DNA of 64,000 bases from Maea johnstoni (Eukaryota > Annelida > Polychaeta > Spionida > Magelonidae), in contig OZ012699.1 of the NCBI GenBank assembly GCA_963942565.1, positions 23,209,764-23,273,763 of the forward strand, in the 5' to 3' direction. Positions 9,342 through 18,880 of this stretch are shown here, piece by piece. Every line of letters begins with the position of its first letter. The first letter of the stretch is position 1. Made by a program: the position numbers and the translations under genes. The notes beneath the pieces were generated by a model. That model was not told the DNA's origin. It saw only the letters and a list, made by a program, of their open reading frames with translations, and ran no database searches.

Positions 9342-11549
9342 ATGTCTTCAGGTGTAATAGATCAAAAGGAAACGCCTTTTCCTTGTGGTGAATTGAGCAA
9401 TTCCTATAAGTGCTTGTCCGGTCTGTTAAGGAACAAGAACGTACACTCTGAGGACAGACAATTTCAGAACAACATTTGTGACAAGGCCCAAACAAGTCCT
9501 TCAAATTTGGTATTACATACACAAGTGCGTACTAGAGAAAAACCTCATCGCTGTGATGAATGTAACAAGAGCTTCGCATACTCAATCCATCTGAAAAAGC
9601 ATAAAAAGCTACACTGTGGGAACAGAGCCTTTCAATGCAATGAATGCGAAAAGGTTTTTTCACAGTCTGCTAATTTGGCACAGCATTGTAAGAGGGTACA
9701 CAGAGGTGAGAGACCCTTCCAGTGCGATGAATGTGACAAGGCATTCAAACAGGCGTCGGTTTTGGTAAAGCATAAGAGGATACATAGTGGGGAAAGACTC
9801 TTCCAGTGCGATGAATGTGACAAGGCATTCAAAATGGCGTCAGCTTTGGTAAGGCATAAGAGGATACACAGTGGGGAAAGAAACTTCCAGTGCGATGAAT
9901 GTGACAAGGCATTCTCAAACTTTTCTAATCTAGCACAGCATAAGAGAACACACAGTGGAGATAGACCCTTCCATTGTGATGAGTGTGACAAGACATTTAC
10001 AGTTTTTCCTTCTCTGGTAGTACATAAGAGAATACACAATGGGGAAAGACCCTTTCAATGCAATGAATGTGAAATGGCATTCATATATTCTTATCAACTG
10101 GCATCCCATGAGTTAATACACAGGAAGGAGAAATGCTTCCAGTGCGATGACTGTGACAAGGCATTTAGACATTCTTCTTCTCTAGTACAGCATAAGAGGA
10201 TACATAGTGGAGAGAGACCCTACCATTGTAATGAATGTGACAAGGCATTTATATCGGCTTCTGAATTGAAAGTACATACGAGGATACACAGTGGGGAAAG
10301 ACCCTACCCTTGTGATGCATGTGACAAGGCATTTAGAAAGGGTTCTGATTTGGTAAGGCATAAGACGACACACAGTGGAGAGCCACCCTCCAAGTGCGAT
10401 GTTTGTGACAAGGTATTCAGAAAGTCTTCTCAACTAGTACAGCATGAAAGGGTGCATAGTGGGGAAAGACCCTTCCATTGTGATGAATGTGACAAGGTAT
10501 TCAGACAGTCTTCTGCTCTGGTAAAGCATAAGAGGATACACAGTGGTGAAAGACCCTTCCGTTGTGATGAATGTGACAAGGCATTCACGGATTCTTCTGC
10601 TCTGGTAAGGCATAAGAGGACACACAGTGGGGAAAGACCCTTTCAGTGTGATGAATGTGACAAGGCATTCTCACTTTCTTCTGCTCTGGTAGGGCATAAG
10701 AGGATACACAGTGGCGAAAGACCCTTCCAGTGCAATGATTGTGACAAGGTATTCAGAAAGTCTTCTCATCTAGTACAGCATAAACGGATGCATAGTGGGG
10801 AAAGACCCTTCCATTGTGATGAATGTAACAAGGCATTCTCAAATTCTTCTGCTCTGGTAAAGCATAAGAGGATACACAGTGGGGAAAGACCCTTCCAGTG
10901 CGATGTTTGTGACAAGGTATTCAGACAGTCTTCTCATCTAGTACAGCATAAAAGGATGCATAGGGGCGAAAGACCCTTTCAATGCAATGAGTGTGACAAG
11001 GCATTCAAACAGTCTTCGGCATTGGTAAGGCATAAATGGATACACAATAAGGAAAAGCTCTTCCATTGTGATGAATGTGACAAGGCATTTACAAAGCCTT
11101 CTGTTCTGGAAAGGCATAAGAGAATACACAGTGGGGAAAGACCCTATTACTGCAATGAATGTGGCATTACATTCACTTGTTCATCTGGTCTGTTTCGTCA
11201 CATGAGGACTCACACTGGAGAAAGACCTTTTCAGTGTGATTTGAGTGATAAGACTTATAGAAGATTATGCCATCTGAAGCAGCATGAGAAAACACATGAA
11301 ATGACGTCAGTTCACACAACATTCCAGAATTCCAAAACAGAACCAAGGCAATGGGTAGTTGTTGAAGGACAGTGTCTCCCAATAAAGCAAGAGGAAAATG
11401 CCAATGACATATTAGTAAAACAAGGAAACAATGATGCCGGACATTACTTAGTAAAACAGGAAAACCATGTCCCTAGGAGACTATGTCTCCCAATAAAGCA
11501 AGAGTGGGATTCTGAGGAAAATGCTAATGACGTATCAGTAAAACCTTGA
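9342..11549 (+). CDS. C2H2 zinc-finger protein A (735 aa, 21 fingers, SUMO-motif tail)
   Basis: Intact single-exon reading frame for a nuclear, probably DNA-binding zinc-finger protein. The ATG begins MSSGVID, equivalent to MSSDVID in unit B. Residues about 13-60 hold two decayed fingers (C-x2-L and N/R in place of ligands). From about residue 68, 21 tandem fingers follow with HSGER-type linkers. Twenty have full C2H2 ligands; the last (CDLSDKTY) has Ser for the second Cys. Contact positions of the helices differ between fingers while the scaffold is near identical. The last about 60 residues carry IKQEE, VKQEN and IKQEW, which fit the SUMO consensus (hydrophobic-K-x-E). No KRAB, SCAN, BTB or ZAD domain is seen. 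The DNA target and role are unknown; repression is an inference from the tail. Confidence 0.9.
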   Translation: MSSGVIDQKETPFPCGELSNSYKCLSGLLRNKNVHSEDRQFQNNICDKAQTSPSNLVLHTQVRTREKPHRCDECNKSFAYSIHLKKHKKLHCGNRAFQCNECEKVFSQSANLAQHCKRVHRGERPFQCDECDKAFKQASVLVKHKRIHSGERLFQCDECDKAFKMASALVRHKRIHSGERNFQCDECDKAFSNFSNLAQHKRTHSGDRPFHCDECDKTFTVFPSLVVHKRIHNGERPFQCNECEMAFIYSYQLASHELIHRKEKCFQCDDCDKAFRHSSSLVQHKRIHSGERPYHCNECDKAFISASELKVHTRIHSGERPYPCDACDKAFRKGSDLVRHKTTHSGEPPSKCDVCDKVFRKSSQLVQHERVHSGERPFHCDECDKVFRQSSALVKHKRIHSGERPFRCDECDKAFTDSSALVRHKRTHSGERPFQCDECDKAFSLSSALVGHKRIHSGERPFQCNDCDKVFRKSSHLVQHKRMHSGERPFHCDECNKAFSNSSALVKHKRIHSGERPFQCDVCDKVFRQSSHLVQHKRMHRGERPFQCNECDKAFKQSSALVRHKWIHNKEKLFHCDECDKAFTKPSVLERHKRIHSGERPYYCNECGITFTCSSGLFRHMRTHTGERPFQCDLSDKTYRRLCHLKQHEKTHEMTSVHTTFQNSKTEPRQWVVVEGQCLPIKQEENANDILVKQGNNDAGHYLVKQENHVPRRLCLPIKQEWDSEENANDVSVKP

Positions 11550-11638
11550 TGTGTGACATGAATTATGGCTAAAGGAGCACACAAGTAATGCATCATATAG
11601 AGTGTCAACCTAAGTAATTACCTGGGGAGACAATTTGT

Positions 11639-12667
11639 TTTATTATACCTCACGTAAAAATCGTGAGCCGTGATTGGCTTACAAAGGTTGGCCATTCCAT
11701 CATGTCCACCGGCGAAATGTCCACCGGCAAAACTTTCACCGTTTTCACTGCATCTACCGGCAGTCATTGTTGTTTTCATTGATATTTTACCAAATTGGGG
11801 TTTGTTTGGTATAATAAAACAAATATGCCATGGCAGTGTGGGTATCCTGATGGAATGTCTCCCCTCAGGAGGATCATTTTCCCGAGGGCGGAGCGAAATG
11901 TCCACCGTTCTCACTGGTGACGCCTAGCAGGGAATGTGAGTCATCAGTCATCTGTGACATTGACGTTGTACGCAAAGCAGCAGACGCTCTTTTCCATTGC
12001 ACCAGCGGATCTACCGGAAGTCATTGTTGTTTTCATTGATATTTTACCAAATTGGGGTTTGTTCAGTATAATAAAACAAATATGCCATGGCAGTGTGGGT
12101 ATACTGATGGCATATTTGTACATTATTATACCTCACTTGAAGACCACAAGCCGTGATTGACTGACTTAGCAGTTGCCAATCATTAGCAGTTGTCAAGTAG
12201 AAGTAGAGTGCTGATGACGCCTCGCATGCACGTGCGCCCTGCTTGTTGGCTGACGTTATTGTTTGTCACGTCATCACTGCACGTGCAAATTGCGCGGCAA
12301 ATCAACAAAAAACATGGCGGACGACCGCTACAGCGCAACATGGAATTCTTGATTAAATTCTAATGATTCAATCTTATTAATTGATATTTAAGCATGCATG
12401 TTTTCAATTGGGGGTCTATACGACGGGATACTTCGGTTAGCTGTTAGGCCGCAGTCATTTGATTATACATAGGGTCAGTGAATTGTTGTTTTCATTGATA
12501 TTTTACCAGATTGAGGTTTGTTCAGTATAATAAAGCAAATATGACATCCCGGTTGGGATACCCTGATGGAATATCTCCCTCGGGAGGATGATTTTCCCTC
12601 GGTCCCCGGAGAAAACTATCCTCCCTCGGGAGACATTCCATCAGGGTATCCCCACGGGGATGTCATA
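11639..12667. mobile_element. insertion in unit A 3' block, flanked by TTTGT
   Basis: Units C and E run straight from CATCTTGTTATGGGTCTGG, whereas A and B carry extra DNA here bounded by TTTGT (11634-11638 and 12668-12672). The A insert is 1.03 kb. It includes three related copies of a segment with GATATTTTACCA and GTATAATAAA, a GC-rich promoter-like part, and a large hairpin at its right end. Family unknown. The alternative is a deletion in C and E. Confidence 0.55.
12308..12352 (+). promoter_or_regulatory. promoter-like module with short open frame
   Basis: AAACATGGCGGACGACC resembles a YY1-type start-site element. It sits just after TGACGTTATTG, CACGTCATCA and GCACGTGC motifs. The ATG opens a 12-codon frame (MADDRYSATWNS). 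The homologous DNA in B (23139-23239) keeps a longer frame ending at a splice donor. Confidence 0.35.
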
Positions 12668-12671
12668 TTTG
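12536..12671. repeat. 136-bp hairpin
   Basis: Left arm 12536-12596 and right arm 12611-12671 are near-perfect complements, with a 14-base loop (CCTCGGTCCCCGGA). The same 136-bp structure is at 23430-23565. It forms the right end of the insertion unique to units A and B. Confidence 0.85.
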
Positions 12672-13919
12672 TATAATGGCTCTGGATGGTTAGATTTTTT
12701 ATATCAGTTGCCACGATACAACTAAATGTTGTGAACAGGATGGATGTTATTGAGGCAGCTTATGGTTTGATTTGTTTTATGGCATGTTTTCTGCTCTATC
12801 TGGCTTCTATTTGCAAATTTAACCTACGAAAAGTATATATTGCTTCACTGTCATGTGATGAGGAATACATACATTTATTCATACCTGAAAATCTACTTGA
12901 TCTGGGTTGTGGCTCCAGACAGATACTACTCTTAAAAGTAATTTGTTAAAATAAGCATGAATTGGAAATATAATTCAGGGAAATTTGCTCGTAAGTCTCT
13001 TATTAACATTTTTTCTTCAAATATTTCCTGAAAATACTTCATTTGAGAGATATCACCAGAAATATCAGGTGGTTTTCGGCAAAACCGCATTACAGGCATA
13101 AATTGGTACATCACAAAGGTACCCTCCCAGCAGGTATAAGAATATTTGGGTAAAAATGAAAAACAACAACATGCATATGGATTTCAAACCGAGCTCTATT
13201 CACAATTCATTGAATTGGAGGAAAGAGCAATACTGAGAGAGGGGTTCGACTTGTTTTTACTCTGTTCAAATCGATACTTACTTCTTTCAGAATCACAATT
13301 TTTGCTTAACGTGAGGAAAAAAATGCTTTTTTTTCAACTTTCAGAGTCCCATTACTTTTTAACAAGGTCAAACTTGGAAAACTGGGATATCCGTCCCTCC
13401 TAAGTACTCTTTGCTATAACCATGCTAAATTTAAAGGAAATCTGTTAACATTTAATAACCAAAATGCATGAATAAAGCTTACATATATTGGTGAAAATCA
13501 AAATAGAGAAAGGGGCCAAAAAACCTTGTTTGCTCATTAGCAAGCCTATGGAAGATTCTGTAGTTGGTCTCGTACTAGAGGCTCAGTGATGGCCTAGACA
13601 TGCACAGTTGATCTCATAATGAGAAAAAGGGAGAAGCCTGTTACATATGTAAATCTCAAAATGACCCCATATACACAAATTTACCCCGTCAGCCACCTTA
13701 AGTATCTATATACAGGTAACACTCAGGTAAGCTGGAGCCGTAGAAGGCAGATTTTTGGCCTAGGCGTACAGTTCGATTGGTCCCTGCTACACGCTATACC
13801 ATTTAAGGTTTGGTCGCAATCATCAAACCTGGATTTCCTTATCCGGGCTCTGCACAAACCAGACAAAAATACTGGTCTAGCATTCAAAGTTTAAAATCCT
13901 GTACATAAGTTATTTCTGT

Positions 13920-13925
13920 AATAAA
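13920..13925 (+). terminator. poly(A) signal of unit A
   Basis: AATAAA in the context TGTAATAAATATAACTTTG. The same signal is kept at 29270, 37924 and 51935 in units C, D and E; unit B is cut off before it. Confidence 0.5.
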
Positions 13926-13945
13926 TATAACTTTGAAACTTAAAT

Positions 13946-14742
13946 GCTTGTGTAATGTGATTATTTCCATGTTCTTGTGACTCACTTTCTAATGAAATTA
14001 CACTCCTGGATCCTGAGAATGCAGACCAAGTATGTACTATCTGCTTTCATTATTTTTTTCAAATAATATTGATAATGTTCTCCAATTGAAAAATATATCC
14101 ATTTGTAGGTCAACAGGGCTCAACATTTAGGTCAGTCAGATGAGCCAGGGCTAGTTGTTGAAGGGCTGCAATCTGCACCAGTAAATTCTACTTGTGAGTA
14201 GCCTGAATGGACTAGATAAAACTACTTAATGTCAGCAAGTAAAGGAGTATAAACTGCTCCTCTGGGTCTGAACACCTAGATAACAATAACGTTTAAATAA
14301 AAAAACTACACTGCATTCTTTTTCATGTTATCAATGGAGGCTGTGGGTAAATAACTGGTTGACAAATTTTGTCAATTACCATGAGGAAAAAGTGTTGGCA
14401 AATTATGCTCAATTCATATCATCAACTCTCAGGGTCAGCAAAAATATCTCTGGGCTAGTAAAGTATTAAGGTAGCTAGCCCTGTTCGGCTAATGGATCTT
14501 TCTGTTAGTATTGAGCCCTGGCCAATCATTGGCCAGGGCTCAATACTAACAATGCCTTAATAAGCTATGATAGCCAGTTTGTGATCAGTATCCAACTTAT
14601 GGAATCTAGAATCAATGATAATTTTGGGATTCAATTATTGGGAATGGGTCAAGATGACCACATACCAATTCTTAATTTTGGGGGTTAATAAACAAGTATT
14701 TTCTAACAGACCATCTTCTCAAGGATTTGAAGTAGCCGGTTA
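13946..14742 (+). other. intergenic DNA of the tandem unit (A copy)
   Basis: No gene. Homologous to about 29290-30240 and 37950-38890. Contains the 49-base palindrome at 14503-14551. Confidence 0.5.
14503..14551. repeat. perfect 49-base palindrome
   Basis: TGTTAGTATTGAGCCCTGGC-CAAT, one central C, then its exact complement. Units C and D have only the left arm, followed directly by GCCTTAATAAGC, so the right arm is a local inverted duplication found only in unit A. Confidence 0.95.
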
Positions 14743-14975
14743 GGCCTAAAAAAAGTTATTTGTTTCCTATTATCCTACCCTTACAAGTTTTTATTCAAAA
14801 AAATCCCTACCCTTAAGTTTTTTTGGCCCTCCCAACTTCCAATCAACGTAAAACAGGCATGAAACACACATTTCTGACCAAAAAAAAAATGCAAAAAAAA
14901 GTTTTTTACCGACCTACCTATACCCTATTTTTTTTCGTACCGTTAGACGAAACCAACAATTTCTTTTTTTAGGCC
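14743..14975. mobile_element. 233-bp PIF/Harbinger-like MITE
   Basis: Terminal inverted repeats GGCCTAAAAAAAG and a 3-bp target duplication TTA (14740-14742, 14976-14978). Units C and D show the empty site GGTTAGCTAAATCTGG. A TWA target of 3 bp is characteristic of PIF/Harbinger. No coding capacity. Confidence 0.8.
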
Positions 14976-14978
14976 TTA

Positions 14979-15919
14979 GCTAAATCTGGACGGGCAGAAA
15001 TGTTGGGATTGCTGTTTGGACAGGCATTTTTAAAATCCTGGCTCAGGCCCTTAGGCCACCCATCCCCCAAAATATTATTAAAAAAAAGGTTTGGGAGAAA
15101 GGGAAAGTGTCAACCCTTCTTGATTTCAGTCAGCAATGTTTTAGGACATATGATAGAGGTTGTTTGCATTTCATAATGGAGGAAAAGGGAATTGAATAAA
15201 TCAGACAAAGTTGCTACAATAAAATACATTTGAACAACAAAAGATTTAGTTGTTATCACAAGAATACAAATACTTATATATTTTGTTAATTAATGCATTT
15301 TTTACAGTACCAACATTTAATTCCTGCAGTAAATGTATGGGCAGCCTGGACAAAATAATTACATATCTTAATGCCCATTTGGCACCCGATTTCCCGGCAA
15401 GGATACATGGATGACCTCACAACTGAACGTAGCTATGATTCGCAAGCCACATGCTATCCATGATGGTTGTCTTTGTACAACACGGCACTGGCTGACGTCC
15501 AGTCTACTGGTGCATGAATTAAATGTCAGTAGTGTACGTCTAATGATGGAGATTATAGGCAGGACAGGGAGGAAGGCATTATTTTTTTCACAACCTATGA
15601 TTGTAAACTACTGGACCAACAGTACTCATTGCGTTGTGCAAACATAAGACTGAAAGGTCAAGATATGACACCCTTCCCCCAAATAAAATAAAAACAATAA
15701 TTTTACAAAAAAAAAAAGAATCTTAACACATAAAAAATGAAAAACTAAAACTTTAAAAGAAACCCAGGCCAATGTTTACATTGCTGTCAGAGAATTATAA
15801 AAAAATGTTTACATTGCCCTCAGCCCTAGGACTGCGGGCAATGTTAAGATTTGTCATTTTCCTGAGCGGAGTTATTGCCCAGATAAAATGTTGTTTCATT
15901 GAAATAAATGATCATTTAA
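14979..15919 (+). other. conserved non-coding block of the tandem unit (A copy)
   Basis: Homologous to about 33088-33848 and 41609-42369. It contains the LINE-free target site near 15165 (GAGGTTGTTTGCA) and a 78-codon frame (15411-15647) that extends to 106 codons in C and D. I could not recognise a product. An out-of-frame peptide (LDKIITYLNAHLAPDFPARI, from about 15340) looks protein-like, so a decayed exon is possible. Confidence 0.4.
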
Positions 15920-16125
15920 CCCTTCCAATGCTGAGGCTACTTTTGTCCTAAGTACAAGGATGCCAAGATTGTTGAAAATCATCTAAACCCTGTCATGTTG
16001 GTATTCATTGGATAGCTCTTGATGAGTACTCTCAAATGTGTACCCACATGCCATGGTTTCAGTTATTTTCCAGGTTTTTTTGCATCATTTTATATTTGCC
16101 AAATTAGCCACCAGCATCAGAAGGG
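15920..16125. mobile_element. 206-bp piggyBac-like MITE (unit A)
   Basis: TTAA at 15916-15919 and 16126-16129 with inverted ends CCCTTCCAATGCTGAGGCTA and CCCTTCTGATGCTGGTGGCTA-type. A TTAA target with a CCC start is the piggyBac signature. Orthologous copies are in C and D. Confidence 0.75.
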
Positions 16126-16167
16126 TTAAACCCAGAAGTTTGTTTTCTTTGAGGAGCAATAATAAAT

Positions 16168-16273
16168 GCCTTATAGACTTCCCCAGGGCGTTATGAGGAT
16201 TTGCCATAGACCTTCAGGCTACTTCAGGCCTATGACAAATCCTCATAACGCCCTGGGGAACAGTCTATAAGGC
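16168..16273. repeat. 106-bp hairpin (unit A)
   Basis: Arms of about 42 bases (GCCTTATAGACTTCCCCAGG and its complement at the other end, with few mismatches) around a 20-base loop. Kept at 34100-34205 and 42621-42726. Confidence 0.85.
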
Positions 16274-16399
16274 TTTAATATTACCTCTGTTAATTAAATG
16301 GGACGCTAATATATATCTCTTTTAAAAGGTAGCTGAAGGGGGTAATTTCTCTGACCCAGTTTTCCTCTACCCTGCTTTTATTTGACAATTTAGCCTAGT

Positions 16400-17028
16400 A
16401 AGATTTTTTTTCTAGTTTTTACTCAATTCGAATTTTATAAGTTTCTTTGAGAATTTTATGTTGAAAATGAAAGAAAAAAGTTCATTTAACCATTTTTGGG
16501 ATTTCATAAACTTCTGAACCAAGTCAGAATTGGAGTCAAGACTATGACTCCCATCTCTCGGAAATGTTCTTAGTTATCCGATCACTATGCCAAATTTCAA
16601 ATAGGTCTAAAAACGGTCATTCCGCGTCCCTTTTTTTGGAATAGCCCTTATGTTATGAATTATGTTCTCTGATATGAATTTTTACAGATATTTTTCCTTT
16701 TGGCTCTTCATTACACAAATATGACATCCTTGTGTGGATTTTGGATAAATTCTCGTCGTCTACTTTGTTGAACTTCGGGCCAGCGGTTGCTAATCAATTA
16801 AAACATAACTCTTTTGGTTTAGAGTGTTGAAATCTACAAAGTTTCACTGTATGTTAACCTGTTAACTTATAGCTGCGTATATTACATTCACCAAAAATGA
16901 ATTTCAAATCTTACTTACAAAATCATGTTTTTTGTTCCAACTCCCCCTCCCCCACCTTTGAAATGACACTGTTCCCATATATTTTTGACTAGGGACATTA
17001 AACTTTCATATTTTAAATCTAGGAACCC
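16400..17028 (+). repeat. 5' part of dispersed repeat R1 (unit A)
   Basis: Contains TTTCATAAACTTCTGAACCA, CTCTCGGAAATG, TGCCAAATTTCAAATAGG and TGAATTATGTTCTCTGAT. These recur in order in units C and D and, more diverged, at 59036-59180 and 61005-61560. No coding. Confidence 0.65.
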
Positions 17029-17155
17029 AGTGCATAACCCAATGCAAGAGGTTGTGAGATAGGTGTTTATATTAACTGTTCAGGAGGGATATCGCGCTGT
17101 TTTGCATGGGGCGCCCGCGGTTGCAAAAATAAGGCTTGTTGTAGTGTGGTTGTGG

Positions 17156-17194
17156 GGATCCGTGCGCCGTAACTGATGGCCGGCGCACGGATCC
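17156..17194. repeat. short hairpin with GGATCCGTGCGCC arms
   Basis: Perfect 13-base arms GGATCCGTGCGCC and GGCGCACGGATCC around a 13-base loop ending in GGCC. Identical arms recur at 56523-56560 in unrelated surroundings. Confidence 0.9.
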
Positions 17195-17863
17195 AAGGCC
17201 CAAATACAGGGCATCACTGGTTGCACACTCCATAATTGTGGAAGTTAACTGTTTGAAATCACTTTGTATGTCTTACAGCAATTCTGATTTTTTTTCATTA
17301 AAGTAGCACATGGGGTTCAAACCAGGAATTCAAGAAACACCATCTTAACTCCTGAGTGGTAGCAGGTAGAAAATATCATAACCAAGCGTCCTTAGTCAGC
17401 CCATGTTCTATGTCATTTCAATATTTACAACTTTTCACTGAAATGACATAATCTCACTACTTGCACAGGTGAATTTAACTAGCTTACAATGGTTCTCATC
17501 ACCATAACTTAAGTAAATTATCATATTAAGTAAATTACCTTGATTCAGATATTTAAGTAGTTTGATATACTGGCTAGATTTACATTTAATACATCTGACA
17601 CAACTTAAAAGAGAGCCAAATCTGATTAGATAAATTAGCCATCCTCGCCAATAGAATAAATCTTTTCTAAGGATAAATTCTGATTTAATACATTACTACA
17701 AGTTAATGTTCCTATTCCATACTTAAAAGCCCTTATAAATCCGTGAAAGGCAGTCAGTAGCGTGTCATGACTGCACGATTCCGGGATAAAGTACATGCAA
17801 TTACGAGACGAGTGTACAGGCTTGGTACGGTATTTGAATTTGGCGCCAATACTACGCGGTCGA

Positions 17864-17878
17864 TGACGTCACCAATCA
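17864..17878 (+). promoter_or_regulatory. CRE next to CCAAT box
   Basis: A perfect palindromic TGACGTCA immediately followed by CCAATCA, in a locally GC-rich stretch. This is typical of an ATF/CREB plus NF-Y promoter. It lies 2.5 kb before the first recognisable exon of unit B, so the link to that gene is only a guess. Confidence 0.35.
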
Positions 17879-18392
17879 GGTCATGGTGAGTTGCCCACTT
17901 CAATAATTTTCGTGGCAATAGACATTCCTATGGGACATCGGCTCAGGTCTAAATGATTAGGTGTGATTCAATGATGCCAATGTTTTACTATACTCCCCCC
18001 ACATGTGCTTGAAGGTCGGACATATTTGAGGCACTATATCTTGTCTCGCATGGACTACTTTCGTACGCTGTGAGGATCGGTTGCCGTTCGCAGCATATGG
18101 TGTGCAGGAGTTTGAAAAAATAGTGCACGGAAGATCACGCGCGCCTGGCACGGACATCGGAACGTTTCCTTTGAAAAAAACTGCAAGCCCTGCTGATCTA
18201 ATACTACATGTAAAAAATGTGTGTTTTCTGGTATCCGCTTTCTTTCAGGGCAGATTAAGTTAGCCATGTGACCTGGCTAGAAATGATAGCGATTCTCCAA
18301 CTAGTCAAACCCATATGCTGAGGGTGCCAGTTTCAGAGTTTGCTAAAAAGGGAACGGCTTGCAGCCGTATTTAAAGGCACTAAGCGTCTAGA

Positions 18393-18880
18393 GCTATCAT
18401 TTGATATAGTTTGTTATGAGTGAAGGACTGGAAAAGATATGGAAATCTGAATCTTCTGCAAAAATTATCATTTTTTTTCATTTGCGGGTAGGAGATACAG
18501 TTTCCAGGGCGGCAGTACAGGGTCATTCACTTATTGAATCCGAAGTTCCTGTGATCGAACTAGTGGCCTTTGAGTCGCAGATGCCACGACTCTCTAAATC
18601 CCATGCCGTGATATAGGGGGCGCCACCAGTGTAGTGACTCGTGACTTTTACTCTATTTCTATTGGCTGCAGCATCAGAGTCTTTGCTTTCTCTAGCCGCA
18701 TCTGATCCAGCCAGATAGCATCTTCCTTTGTATGCTCCCGCACAATCAACGTCTCCTTTAACTTGAATATGTGTAGATGATGAACCAATCGTTTTAAGTT
18801 TTTAATAAGTAAACACATTGTAATTCATTGTTTCTGTATGGATCTCAAGTGAATTATGGTAAGGCAAGTTCCTATTCTGA
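18393..18880 (+). repeat. 3' part of dispersed repeat R1 (unit A)
   Basis: Resumes the R1 sequence after the A-specific segment: TAGAGCTATCATTTG, a short 66-codon frame, GGGGGCGCCACCAGTGTAG, CTATTTCTATTGGCTGCAG, and on to GTAAGGCAAGTTCC. Confidence 0.65.

Larger units (their letters stand above)
11550..13945 (+). other. 3' block of unit A (putative long 3'UTR)
   Basis: DNA from the A stop codon to the AATAAA at 13920, shared with units B, C, D and E apart from transposon insertions. Open frames of 85-91 codons here (for example 12686-12949) are kept in B but broken in C, D and E, so the block is treated as untranslated or intergenic. Confidence 0.5.
17029..18392. other. 1.36-kb segment found only in unit A
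   Basis: Units C and D join AATCCAGGAACC directly to TAGAGCTATCATTTG, while A has 1.36 kb between them. It is an insertion in A or a deletion in the ancestor of C and D. It holds a hairpin (17156-17194) and a CRE/CCAAT pair (17864-17878), but no gene that I can support. Confidence 0.6.

Noticed and set aside
9342-9540. KRAB, SCAN, BTB or ZAD domain at the N-terminus of the zinc-finger proteins
   Set aside because: The N-terminal residues show only two ligand-poor finger relics; none of these domains' motifs is present.
9632-10039. Open frames on the minus strand across the zinc-finger exons (also in units B, C and E)
   Set aside because: They mirror the periodic 84-bp finger code, repeat the same peptide and have no independent signal.
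9540-11300. CRISPR-like regular repeats
   Set aside because: The periodic units are 84-bp zinc-finger codons in an animal gene, without spacers.
12686-12949. 87-codon frame in the 3' blocks of A and B, plus 85- and 91-codon frames nearby
   Set aside because: Broken by indels in C, D and E; the apparent conservation is explained by recent duplication.
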